Part shown: positions 1-11,590 of the stretch, in pieces | Layout: each line of letters starts with the position of its first letter | Numbering within the stretch: the first letter of the stretch is position 1 | Notes under the pieces: model-generated | The model's database searches: none | Seen by the model: the letters and a program-made list of their open reading frames with translations, nothing else | Told to the model about the DNA's origin: nothing | Program-made: the position numbers and the translations under genes | From: Rhodamnia argentea | Lineage: Eukaryota > Streptophyta > Magnoliopsida > Myrtales > Myrtaceae | Assembly (NCBI RefSeq): GCF_020921035.1 | Contig: NC_063156.1 | Location: 4,340,001-4,404,000 of the forward strand | DNA length: 64,000 nt | Direction: 5' to 3'

Positions 1-839
1 TCTATTAGTTTAATCTTTTGGATTGGTTTGGATTTTTTAACGATGCTAATGAAATTAAAAGAGAGAGAGAGAATGTTATACCAAGTTGAGAAAAATTAGC
101 AAATGCTATTTTGGTTAGTAAAAATGAGTTAATCCATTTTTGGATGATGTTTGGCTACATTATATCCTAAATGCAAGTAATTGCAACACAAAGAAGTTTA
201 GGGAAGCAATTAGAACTTTTTAAGATTCCGGCTCCGGAGTCTTATCCGTAACTTTTCGGTGCAACGGTGTCGAAGCTCAAAGATTTTTGAGCGATCAACA
301 TGACATTAATGTATTAAAGCTTTTTGGGGATTCGAGGATGGTAAGACGATAAAGAATGGTCATTTGAATTGTCACGACTTAACAACGTCCAAAACCTGTA
401 CAATTCAATATTAAAATGCTGTTATTGTAGCATCAATTTGTGTGTTGATGGTTCGTAACTCTCTACACAAGGTAGAACCGAGAAGGCCTAGGAGCAAGGA
501 TCCACAAGAAATCTTGCTTGCCACATCCCTCGGTGTTCCGACCTAAAGAAAAAAACACTCAAGCTTATGCTTTCACAATTAAAATTGGAAAGCTTGATTA
601 TGGGATTGAATTATGTAATTTCCATCATTTCATTTTATTTCTCCCACAAGCACTTTGATTTGCTCAAAGCAAAATTGAATTGACAAAGTATCGAATCTAA
701 GCATCTTAGCATCACCGCCGAAATACCTTTGTCCGGACATCAACGCCCGGAACATCGTTTCCTCCTAAATTCGAAACCAACTCGTCCGCTCAACTCGGCC
801 AGCAATCCGAGTTCACACACTCCAATCCCGACGCCTCTC
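1..839. other. Upstream intergenic / promoter side of LBP/BPI gene
   Basis: No coding segment or recognisable element was found here. The stretch is AT-rich with a short GA run near 60-72. The 5' leader of the downstream gene probably begins in the last 100-200 bases, where composition turns C-rich; no convincing TATA box was identified. Confidence 0.5.
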
Positions 840-3800
840 ATGGCGTCTCTTCCTCATTCGCTGACACTCCTCCTCTTCTCTTCCTTCTTCGTCTCCTCCT
901 TCATCCTCCCTTCGGAATCTCAATTTCAACCCCTCGATGAGGCCTTCACGTCGATCCTCATATCCCAGAACGGCCTCGATTTCGTCAAGGAGCTGCTCGT
1001 CACCGAGGCGATCGCCTCCGCGGTCCCGCTCCGCCTGTCGGACATCCAGAAATCCAAGAAGATACCCTTCGTCGGCAACGTCAAGATGGTCCTCTCCAAC
1101 ATCACGATTTACGAAATCGGCGTCTCGAGCTCGTATCTCAAGCCTGGGGACTCCGGCGTCGCGATCGTCGCGTCGGGAACGACCTGCAATTTGAGCATGA
1201 ATTGGTTCTACTCCTACCAAAGCACTTGGCTCGTGCCCGTCGAGGTTTCCGACAAGGGGCGCGCTTCTGTTCAGGTGCTGACTCGGACTTGACCAAGTTG
1301 CTCCCACCTGTTTCCTTACCTAATCGATGTGTGGTTTAGTTACATGAAGTGCCTCTAGGTTGAGCTTTTGTAGATCAATGGGAGATACGCTTCTTGCGTC
1401 AGTTTAGGAATGCTGAGGTTTTGCTTTCCAAATTGCAATTCAATGATCATTTTTTTGCGGTTGTTCTGTCTTTGTCTGCTAATTCTTGTGAAAAGTTTAG
1501 CTAAGTGGCGATCTCAATCTCATTACTCGCTTCTTATTGGTTAGGTTGAAGGCATGGAAGTGGGGCTTACTGTAGGCTTGGAGAACCATGAAGGTACCCT
1601 GAAGCTCTCTCTAATGAATTCTGGTTGTCATGTTCGAGATATATCGATAAAGTTGGATGGAGGTGCAGCTTGGCTTTATCAAGGGTATGCAATGGTGGTA
1701 GCTTGTCGGTCTTTGACTTTCACTGCTCTTTTCTTGCTTGTGGAATTTTCCTGTTGTTGTAGATATCATGAATTGGCGTCAAGTTCCTTCTCATCCTTTG
1801 AAGCAAATAGCTATCAATAGACGTAACTTTGCTCTTCAATCAACTTGATGTGCTAATCTCTTCAATTGGTTACAATGATTCTTCCCCAATTACTACATCC
1901 CTTTGCTGCTTCTCCTTGCCCCGCGATTTGCTTGAGAATTTCCTTTAAGTAGCATTTAGGTGACACTGCTATTCATCGGTCGGAGCTGCTTATGCTAGTT
2001 TTGTAATCATCTGTTTGGCTGTGGACTTTTTATAGCGATGTAACAAGCATTAGTAGAGTGTGAAAGAGTTACTGTCTACCTTAAAGAATCAAGGACTGCA
2101 TTCATCCAATTCGTTGCTGCTTGTTGAACCTAACTAACTTTAGGTAGAGGGTGGTTCTAAGCTGTGATACAATGACTGCATGGAAAGGTGCCTTATCTTG
2201 CCTTCATTTACTATGGGACATCGATGAGAAGTGTTTTAAGGTTTTTGTGTGTTTCCTGGTCCCTTACTTTCTTCTTTAATCTACATGGTTTAACTACTTA
2301 CAAGTCAAAGAGATGAATGCTTCCTTGAATTAATCTTTAACTGAATAACATGTTCAGTCTCAAACGGGATTAATCATTGTTTGGAAGGCCTCTTCTTTTT
2401 GTAACTTTCCTTCTTTCATCTATTAGAATGGTCGATGCATTCGAAGCACAAATCGCCTCAGCAGTGGAAAAGGCTATAACGAAAAAGCTTGGAGAAGGAA
2501 TATCAAAACTTGATTCCCTTCTCCAATCTCTTCCTAAAGAAGTTCGTGTTGATGATAATGCCTCTCTTAATGTAACATTCGTGAATGATCCTGAATTGAG
2601 TAGTTCTTCAATTGGATTTGAGATCAATGGTTTATTCATGGGACGGCAGAAGGAGATGCTTCCCAACTACTACTACCCAAGAAATCCACACCTTTCAGTT
2701 CTCTGTAGAGATCCAGCCAAAATGCTTGGGATTACATTGGATGAGGCTGTCTTCACCTCTGCATCATCCTTGTATTATGATGTAAGTTAAACATACTTTT
2801 CTGATATACCGAGCAATTGAAGTTGGAATAGATGTTTTTTCCAGTATTAGTTTTATCAAACAAAATTTTCTATAAAGATGTCGATGTTGAAGTGATAACT
2901 CATGCAGCAATTAGCATGCTTTAATTTTTGAGAGGGCTGCGTGTCTTGGAAAGAAACAGGGGAGTGATGTTTATAAACTCTATTTCACATGACATAACAA
3001 TCAAGTATCTGTTGTTATCAACTGCTCATAGTTTTCGATGCAATGATAATCTAGTAGGCTGTTAGTTCTGCTTCAGATAAAGACAATGATGCTCTTGCAT
3101 GTAAATTTCATGCTGGGGCACCATTGAACATGAAATTTACATATGAACCTATTGATTGGATGTTGATTTGGTTACTAGAATGATACCCATCGCATGATAT
3201 ACCTCGGTCTGGCGGGAGTTGTGTGGACATTAAACCTCATATGTGTCCAATCATTGTCATGCTATCTGTCCACATGCTGCTTGTGATGATTGTCTGCAGT
3301 AGAAGATATCAGAAGAGATCGTGTAATGGAGAAACTTCACTGATGGCGGATACCGCTGTATTCCACAAAAGAGATCCAACTTTGGTCTTTATTTTTTTTG
3401 GGAGCTGGAGAATGTGTTAGTATTGGGGTCTATTAAATAGGGAAACCTGACAGGCTGATGAGGGTTCCTCCTTTAATTCCTTAGTTAGATTTGACACTAT
3501 GTATCTTGATAGAATTTCAATGGCTTAGTTTACTAATCAAAATAGTTGTTCTATAACACAGCCTTTGTTGCCCTTAATAATTTTCTTCTGAGATAGATTG
3601 ATAATTTTCTGTGGTCAGGCTAAGTTTATGCATTGGACTGTGGATAAAGTGCCGGATCAATCTCTTCTGAATACCGCTGGATGGAGATTTGTTATTCCCC
3701 AATTGTATAAAAAGTACCCAAATGATGATATGGACCTGAATATATCATTGTCTTCTCCTCCGGAGATCAGGATAACAGAGAACAATATAGATGCTACTGT

Positions 3801-5033
3801 ATTTGCAGACCTAATAATTGATGTTCTGGAAGCAGGCGAAATAATACCAGTAGCGTGCATCTCGTTGGTAAGTGGAAATACAATGAACTACTTGCTGTTA
3901 TAACTGATAATACTGAAGTTGTCGCTTTTGCTGAATATATAATTTTCTTGTTGGTGAGTTGAGTTCCCACGTTTTCATTTGTCTCTCTTCTCTCTGATGA
4001 TCTGGTTGCATAATTGTATATATCAGTAGTAGTTTGCTGTGAAACCACTGTCAACAACGATCATCATCGAATTTAGTACATTTTGGTAGTGTTTTGGTGA
4101 TTTGGGAAGAACTTGGCACAAATGTTGGAACTGTTGACAAGCATTAGTGCTGTTATGGCTTGTGGTGATTAAGTGCTGCAAGGCAAGATGACTTTTTGAG
4201 TGCTATTGTTTCCATGCTCACGCTTTAGCAGAAGTCCTAACACAGCCCATGGGTTGACTTGGACACCTGTGATATAATTTTTTCAACTGTGGAGGATCTC
4301 GAAAGTTGTTGATTAATGGTTTTTGTTGTGCCACTTCCATGTTGATGTAGCTCTGATGAGTTAGCTGTTATTGGGCAAACATTGCAGCTTGCATTTAATG
4401 CTGTGCCAGTACTAATTTGCTCCTTTCCACACGGTTCATTGTCCAGTCTTGTCCACTCAAAACTCAAGTGCTTTTAGCACAATATATGTGCTTGCATAAC
4501 ATTTTTTTTTCTTTTTGGTTCATTACTTACATATATATTTGTCAAAGATTTTCTGATTTGACGGTTTTCACCTAAATTATTGTGGTTTTTCAGGTGATAA
4601 GCGGTTCCGGTTCAGTTAAAATCTTAAAGAACAATCTTGCTGGAAGCGTAAAATTGAATGATTTTGCAATGTCACTGAAGTGGAGTACTATTGGTAATCT
4701 GCGAGTTAATCTTATTCAGGTATATGATGAAAATGAGGTTTGATCATTTTGCAACTTTTATGGTTTGCATCATTTCTTCTGTGTTCTCCTTTGACGATCT
4801 ATAAGAAAACCGGTGTTTGCTTACTGCAGCCAATAATATGGACAGTTATTGAAACCGTGTTCTTGCCGTACGTGAACTCACACCTTGCGAAAGGATTTCC
4901 GTTACCAATAATCCACGGTTTCACCCTTCAGAATGCTGATATAGTCTGCTCTGCTTCGAGAATCACCGTTTGCAGTGACGTATCCTATGCTGAAGCGGGC
5001 AATTTGAAGAACCTGTTGATGCGCTTCCTGTAA
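840..5033 (+). CDS. LBP/BPI-family lipid-binding protein (LBR-like)
   Basis: Predicted secreted or membrane-associated protein of the lipopolysaccharide-binding / bactericidal-permeability-increasing family, closest in style to Arabidopsis At1g04970. Exons 840-1274, 1545-1684, 2427-2781, 3619-3867, 4594-4719 and 4830-5033 join in frame to 502 residues, the usual length. The ATG at 840 opens a hydrophobic signal peptide (about residues 1-25). Two cysteines, about 116 and 173, match the spacing of the conserved BPI disulfide. The two tandem lipid-binding halves run about 30-240 and 270-490. Plant members bind LPS and affect defence-gene induction in Arabidopsis; that role is known for the family and not shown here. 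The 3' UTR probably reaches about 5.4 kb. Intron 2 (1685-2426) and intron 4 (3868-4593) are the longest. Confident of family, less so of which paralogue. Confidence 0.93.
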
Positions 5034-5910
5034 TTGCTGTTCTCAGAAGTAGTTGAGAGAGACCGGTGCTGGCTTACTATTTGTACAGCGTTGCAGCATG
5101 TACAGAGAGAGCAGGGCATGGTGCCAACTTCAGTTGCTATGATCCGCCAAGCTGGGGAAGGAAATTTTCATCTCTGCTTAAGCATTTCTCCGACAGGGGT
5201 TCTGAATGTGAGCGTTAGTCATGAGCCGAGGTGTGGAGTAGATTCAGATACGCCATTTCGCCGTAGTCATGGCACATTTCAGTCTGCAAGACCGGAGCCT
5301 GCACGGGATCGTTCTTGGCAATTGTTCTCGCCGTGTGAATAGTTTCAACTCAGGACTGGAGTCATGACCGTCGCCATCCACTTGACTCACTGCATCGGTT
5401 GCAGAAAATATGTAATGAGACCATGGGAAAAATATACAATGGTTTTTGTTTACATCCATTTTGCCTCCTCCTCGTTCTCCGGTTTTTCTAGCCTCTCCTA
5501 TCCCTTTTTGCTCGATTAACAGATGACGCGCATCCAAAGACGGGGGGGTATTAATGTCCGTATACATGAATGAAAACAATTCCTTTCCAATTTTTATGTT
5601 GTGCTCTCTGAAATCGGTTGCAATTTCAGGTCCTACTAGCGTTGACTTTGACTCTGTTTTGACCGGAACTTTTGTGATGTGCTTGTTCGCCTGACTAATT
5701 ATCTCCTTTATAGAGGGTAAATGTGTCTCACAGTAAAAGTGAATTGTATTTTGCCTTTCAAGTTTTGGCACTTGTTGTAAGTTGCGCCTTGACTTTTTTA
5801 TTTCTTCCAATTTCCACCTAAAAGTTGTGAAATTGGTTGCAATGCACCCCCAAATGTTAGGCTTTGGCCATTTGTGAAAATGGCCTACTCCTCTAATAGT
5901 TTTTGAAGTG

Positions 5911-5912
5911 TA

Positions 5913-5948
<36 letters not shown>
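5911..5948. repeat. TA-rich microsatellite
   Basis: An almost pure TA run with one interruption, in intergenic DNA. Confidence 0.85.
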
Positions 5949-5951
<3 letters not shown>

Positions 5952-5960
5952 TTATGTACA

Positions 5961-6052
5961 TTTTCTATATATAGCCCATAATTTGATAATATTCAATAAT
6001 ATATATACACATATTTTCTATATATAGCCCATAATTCGATAATATTCAATAA
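5961..6052. repeat. 53-bp tandem duplication
   Basis: A block starting at 5961 (TTTTCTATATATAGCCCATA and on through TGATAATATTCAATAA) recurs from 6014 with one visible mismatch, giving a period of 53. It is recent-looking and non-coding. Confidence 0.75.
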
Positions 6053-6909
6053 CATAAACCAATCTTTACATTTTGTTTCAATTATTGCCTCCAAACTTTA
6101 TCAGAACTTTAAAAAGTTATGTAATCAACCAAACGTTACATATCATTTTTCAGAAAATGACCTCTTAGGGCTTGCAGCATAGAGTAAGACAATTGCACAT
6201 TTTGTTTATCAAGACGAATTAATCGTTTACTCTGTAACTTAATTGGTTTTTTTGTTTGAACATAAAGATCCGATTCTTTAGTGCTAACATTACTTTATAA
6301 CAAATATAATACAAGTATCGAATGCTATTTTAGAGAGCGAAAAATACTCAAAATTAGAAGAAATGGTTTTGCAAATCCTATGAGAAATAAATTGGAAAAG
6401 GAATATTTAATTAAAATAATACTAAGATGGTTTTAAAACTCAGTTTAATATGTTAGTGGGGAGCGGTGACAATTACTGAAAAGTTAGGTTACTGCACAAG
6501 CCAAAATTAGAGTTTGGAAAGTAAAATGCAATTCCTCATTTGCCGTCAGACAGATTTGCCCTCCATAAAGAGAGCGCGTTGGTCATGCGACAAGCAGATG
6601 GCCAGACCTAAAACAGAAAAAATGTTCGGAGTCAACGGTCGGGAGACATTGTAACCAATTTCAAGACTTTAGGACGACATCGCAAACACTAAGAAAAAGT
6701 TAGGGAGCAATTTGCAACAAATTCCAATATCCGGGGGCGAAAATGTAATTCGGCCAAAGATATTCCTATCCGGTCACTGTTCATCTTCATCGCGCCTTGT
6801 CGGATCAGACTCTTCCCTCCACAGCTCGGCACTCTCTCCTTACCGCAACTTAAAAACCTCCCATAAACCCCTGCCCCTCTCTCTCATCTTCAGCCAAAAC
6901 AGCGGGAAA

Positions 6910-7384
6910 ATGCAACTCTCCCTCACAATCTCTCCCTCTAAATCTCCCCATATCTTCCCCCTCCATCGCCACCACCGAATCCCCAACCTTCACCCGCCTC
7001 CTCACGCGCTCTCCCTCCCCGCGAACGCCGTGAATCCCCTCCAAAGCTCCGGCTACTTGTCCACCATTCACCGAGCGATGGAGGAAGAAGAAGAGTATCG
7101 GAAAGCCCGAGCCGAAGTCGCTCGCAAAGGCGTCGACGTCGAGGGGTTCTCCATCGAGGGCGTCTCCATCGGTGGGCACGAGACCTGCGTGATTGTGCCC
7201 GAATTCAAGTGCGCCTTCGACATCGGGAGGTGTCCCACGAGGGCCGTTCACCAGAATTTTGTGTTCATTACCCATGCGCATCTCGATCACATTGTAAGGC
7301 TCCGTCACATTTTTCCCTCTCATATGTCGGTACCAGAACAAGGTCTGGAAGCTGTAGGAGAAAAATGGAAATGACGCACACGCG

Positions 7385-7430
<46 letters not shown>

Positions 7431-10400
7431 AGTTTGCTTCAATTCTTGCCTAGGCTTGGCCTCGTGCTGATGTGATGGAATGAGCAAATCTTTTGTCAGT
7501 GTAGAAATGCTGGAAACGTATGCGTTTATCTCATTCTCAAGTTCTTATATGAAACCAACTTAATTTGTGAAATACTGAAGTGTGATCGGCTCAATGTCTT
7601 GATGTTGATGTTGTTCTTCAGGGCCTAATGGTCTTTGGTTTCGTTGAAGATACTAGTGTCCGTTCAATTGGAATTCTTTGCATCGTATCACCTAGTGCAA
7701 GCTTTCCTTTTTCGTACTTGTCCCTCCTCTTTTACCTTTGAATTGGAATGAAAAGTGCATTTTTCCGGTTTAATGTTGGATTTTGATTGGCTTCTGAGCG
7801 ATCCTAGTCTCCCAATGCTTAATCTTGCATCAAATTTTGACTGTTGGATGCTGTGAGGAGCTTAATCTGTATTACTTTTTCAGGGTGGGTTGCCAATGTA
7901 TATCGCTTTCCGCGGTTTGTATAATTTGAAGCCTCCAACAGTGTTTGTTCCTCCTTGCATTAAAGAAGATGTGGAGAAACTACTTGACATTCACAGAACC
8001 ATGAGCCACGTGGAACTGAATCTTGATTTGGTTGCATTAGATGTGGGTACGTGGCTTTAGTTTCCTTATTTGATCCATGAAAGATTTATCCTGTGCTAAG
8101 AATGTTGGAACTCATTTCATGGCTTTAACCTCAGGAGAAACTTATGAATTGAGAAATAATCTCGTCGTTCGGCCATTTAGAACTCACCATGTTATTCCCA
8201 GTCAGGTATGACTTACAAGGTTTTTCTTTTTACTTAGTGTACCTAGAAATAATTTTGCAATGTCAAACTGCAACAGAACAATTTTGTTTTCTAGATTTTG
8301 ATGAGCATTCTGCAGAATCTATGAAAATATGAAATGTGCACTGCCATGGGACTGGAAAGGACTTGAAAATCAATCTTTTTTCAATCTTAGGAGAACTCCC
8401 TAAGGCTTAGGGTGAGCACTTGCTCCATGTCTACTGATGAATGCGGTCTCTAGCCATTGCAAGTGTGAGACTGCTTCCATTGACCTTCTCAGACTTGCCA
8501 TGGGGAAGCTCGCTTCATAGGGATGCTCAAACCATGCTGCGGTTCTGAGAATACTTTTGGCAGACAAAATAGTTGCATCTTGTAATATTTGCATGCTAAG
8601 TTCTTGAGTACTAGTACTTTTTTTGGAGTAGAGCGAGCTACAAATTGTTCTTTTAGGGTCTTTTTTGTTTGCTATGTTTCTTTTCCCAAGCGAAATCCAA
8701 TGAAAGGCACTAGGAGGTACGAACCCTACACAAAATCAGAAAGTATAATGGTTATTGTTCTTTTCAGGGTTATGTCATTTACTCTGTCAGGAAAAAACTA
8801 AAGAAGCGGTACATTCATCTTAAAGGGAATCAAATCGAGAAGTTGAAGAAGTCTGGTGTTGAGGTACTGTAACTCCAGTTAAAGTTGGTTTTCTATTATT
8901 CATATTAATAGGCTTTAACTTTTTTTTTTGTCTCGCTCATTTAAACCCCCTTTTCTTGTTTCTGTTTTTCTTTTTTTCTTTTTTTGGTTAGATTACAGAC
9001 ACCATATTGTCTCCAGAGGTGGCCTTTACCGGGGATACAACATCTGAGTACATGCTTAATCCACGCAGTGCAGATGCGTTGAGGGCAAAAGTTCTGATAA
9101 CCGAGGTGAATGAGAAGGCTCTAGTCCCAATGTTAGTTGTGTTGGTATATTTATTCTCTGTTGTCATCATAGAGATCATTAATGTTTGCCACTCTTTAGT
9201 GGACCAGCTAGTGATCGTTACAAATTATTTAATTGAAGTGACAAACTAGCTTGTTCCTGTGTACTGAGATGCCCGAGTATTGAAATTTATCCTTAAGCTT
9301 GGGTTGTCTCAATTAGTTCGGCACTATCAAAATATTTCAATTAAGTATGCATGCCTCCACTATAATGATAGCCTCGCTTTCTTTAGAAATCTGTTTGCAC
9401 TATATGTTAATGCATGTCACAACCATAGTGATATGCTTCAGGTCCTCGTTTCCTAGGTCGTTGCATAGATAATGTTGTTACATTTCTATCCGAAGTTTGA
9501 AGTTGAGCCATGGTATCGTTGTATTATGAAATGAGTCAGTTAGTTGCTGATGGAATACTAGATGCTGCGGGAGTACAGTGAAGCACAAGTATCTTGTGAC
9601 ATGGTCGATTGGATGCATGCGCTCGCTGTCGCTGTCCATAATGAACATGATCTTGGAGTAGTAGTTTTCATTATTTATAATTTCTTATGTCAAATCAACC
9701 TAACATATTCTGGTAATATTCATGAACCAGGCGACTTTTCTGGATGATAACATAAGTATAGAGCATGCACAGCAACATGGCCATACTCACTTATTTGAGG
9801 TATGTTGATCCCACCTCACTTCTCCACCACTTACCTCCGGAAGTTCAAAATTTGAAGAACCATGAACTGGGCTGATTCTGTTGCATATGCAGATTATTGA
9901 ACATGCTGAATGGATTCGAAATAAGTCAGTATTGCTCACCCATTTTTCTTCCCGTTACAATATCGAGGTAATGTTCTAAAGGACATTCAAACGTGTATGT
10001 TTATATGTCTTCATTCTATTCTTAGAGCTTTCTTCAGCATATGCTCCAGATTTCCTGTCAGTGGATTCTTTCATACCTGAAAGAACATATTTACAGTTTG
10101 TACTTTATAGCATCCGCATACCTGATCTCGATTGTTGCTAGCTGGATGGTTGCATATTTACTTTAGATAGAGAAAGTGTACATTTTTTGTTGAACTTTTG
10201 CCATCAAATGTTGGTTGGTTAGAAACTTGAGAGTATCCAACCATCCAAGGTCAGTGAATGAGGGCATTATCAGCCAGTTTGGAAAGCAGTTTCTAAGTTT
10301 ACTTGTTTGGTAACTAACTTTATGAGCTGATTAATTGAGTAAGTCTTCGCAGGATATTAGACAAGCTGCTTCCAAGTTGCAATCCAAGGTGTCAGCAAAA

Positions 10401-10442
10401 GTAGTCACCCTTACTGAAGGTTTCAAATCAGCATACTCTTAA
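6910..10442 (+). CDS. TRZ2: tRNase Z, short form, chloroplast type (TRZ2-like)
   Basis: Endonuclease of the metallo-beta-lactamase fold that cuts the 3' trailer from precursor tRNAs so that CCA can be added. Exons 6910-7293, 7884-8046, 8135-8205, 8768-8863, 8992-9105, 9731-9799, 9893-9967 and 10353-10442 give 353 residues, close to Arabidopsis TRZ2. The first 60 or so residues are Ser/Pro/His-rich without acidic residues, consistent with a plastid transit peptide; short cytosolic forms lack this. The zinc motif HAHLDH lies at 122-127 and ends exon 1. Later metal ligands are supplied by the segments with FRTHHVIPS, AFTGDTT and LLTHFSSRY. An alternative start at 7078 (MEEEEEY) would drop the transit peptide. 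A CG/AG microsatellite sits about 80 bp into intron 1. It is convergent with GSA. Confidence 0.95.
7375..7428. repeat. Compound (CG)n(AG)n microsatellite in TRZ2 intron 1
   Basis: Ten CG units at 7381-7400 followed by fourteen AG units at 7401-7428, just inside intron 1. A long CG run is uncommon in methylated plant DNA. Confidence 0.9.
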
Positions 10443-11590
10443 CTTCATATATTTCTGTTTTCTAGAATGTAGTTTGATGGACGCAAGGAATAGACATGTA
10501 AATGTAATTATCTCTCCATAATTTAATTGCTTCTCACAGCAAATGTCCTCTTGAGAGCACTGTACACAATATACCCCAGCAAAGGAAATGTCGTGTGCAA
10601 TTTCGCTAGACGGTTATAAGTATTTCTAGTTTCAATGCACATGATAACACTGGCTTGTTTTGATCCAATCATGGCTCGCTGTTTGCGCCCATATATCATA
10701 CTCGAAAGTTGAAACAACAAATGATTTGCCGCGTGTGACTGACACTAGCTTGCATTGGGTGGAAGAAGCAGGCCAATAGGTTTAAACTTCTGATCTGGAG
10801 GAACTTGTTACCGGGTATGTCTATCACATTGTGGGCAAAAAATGGATGACATTCGTGATTCAATTCACTGATTGTAGCTGATGGTTTATAGATACATAAA
10901 TAAGTCCTTGTACTTACGTAAAAATTACTAATTACGAATATATGGAAGGCTACTTTACCTTTAGATTAGATGGGTGTAGGCCCAATGCCTTAGTTATCTC
11001 GATTGATGAAGGATGGATGCGAAAGCATCGTTCCAAAAAAATAGATTTGAATACCAATTTCTTCTCATGAATTCATTTTTCCTCTTTTTTAGATTAAAAA
11101 AAAATATCTCTCTTGCATCGCTATGTTCCTTTGGATCCAAGAATCTCTTGCGAATGCTATGTTCTTTAAGGGGACGCTGTACCGTTGTTGGACTCTCTTA
11201 CATTTAATGAGACAATGGCTCCTATTTTTAGCCACAAAAAAAAAAAAAAGACAATGACTACTAGCTCTCCAAGTCCTCGCAAGTATGAAAGACCATGAAT
11301 ATGATTCAGCAATTCAGAAAAACCATGCTGCTTTCATTTCGTTGCTCTCCTATTAATTATGAGAAGTTTCATTGATATTTCTGCCAGTTACAAAATAAAA
11401 ACAACACTACTGTTACAAAGAGACTCAGTGAATCCAAAATGTGCAAGAACTAAGGAGGGCAACCCTCTCTCTTTCACATACACACTTTTTGATTAACCTA
11501 CAAAGAAGATAATCGTGCTACAGAAGGAAAAAGGTACGAATGTTAAAAACAAAACCGGGCCACAATAAATAGTAGTACAACCACAATGCC
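10443..11590. other. Convergent intergenic between TRZ2 and GSA
   Basis: Contains the two 3' UTRs, which face each other. No conserved frame, RNA gene or mobile element was recognised. Confidence 0.5.

Larger units (their letters stand above)
5034..6909. other. Intergenic, AT-rich, LBP/BPI 3' side and TRZ2 promoter
   Basis: Holds the 3' UTR of the upstream gene, then AT-rich DNA with a TA run and a 53-bp direct duplication, then the 5' leader of the tRNase Z gene. Open frames here have no family features and are judged random. Confidence 0.5.

Noticed and set aside
813-1307. Long open frame on the minus strand over LBP/BPI exon 1
   Set aside because: It is the antisense shadow of a GC-rich coding exon, with biased Arg/Asp/Glu composition and no family.
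5244-5810. 188-codon minus-strand frame in the 3' flank of the LBP/BPI gene
   Set aside because: No domain, no promoter, composition like random AT-rich sequence.
8400-8594. Minus-strand frame within a TRZ2 intron
   Set aside because: Short, without homology that I recognise, and lies wholly in a well-defined intron.
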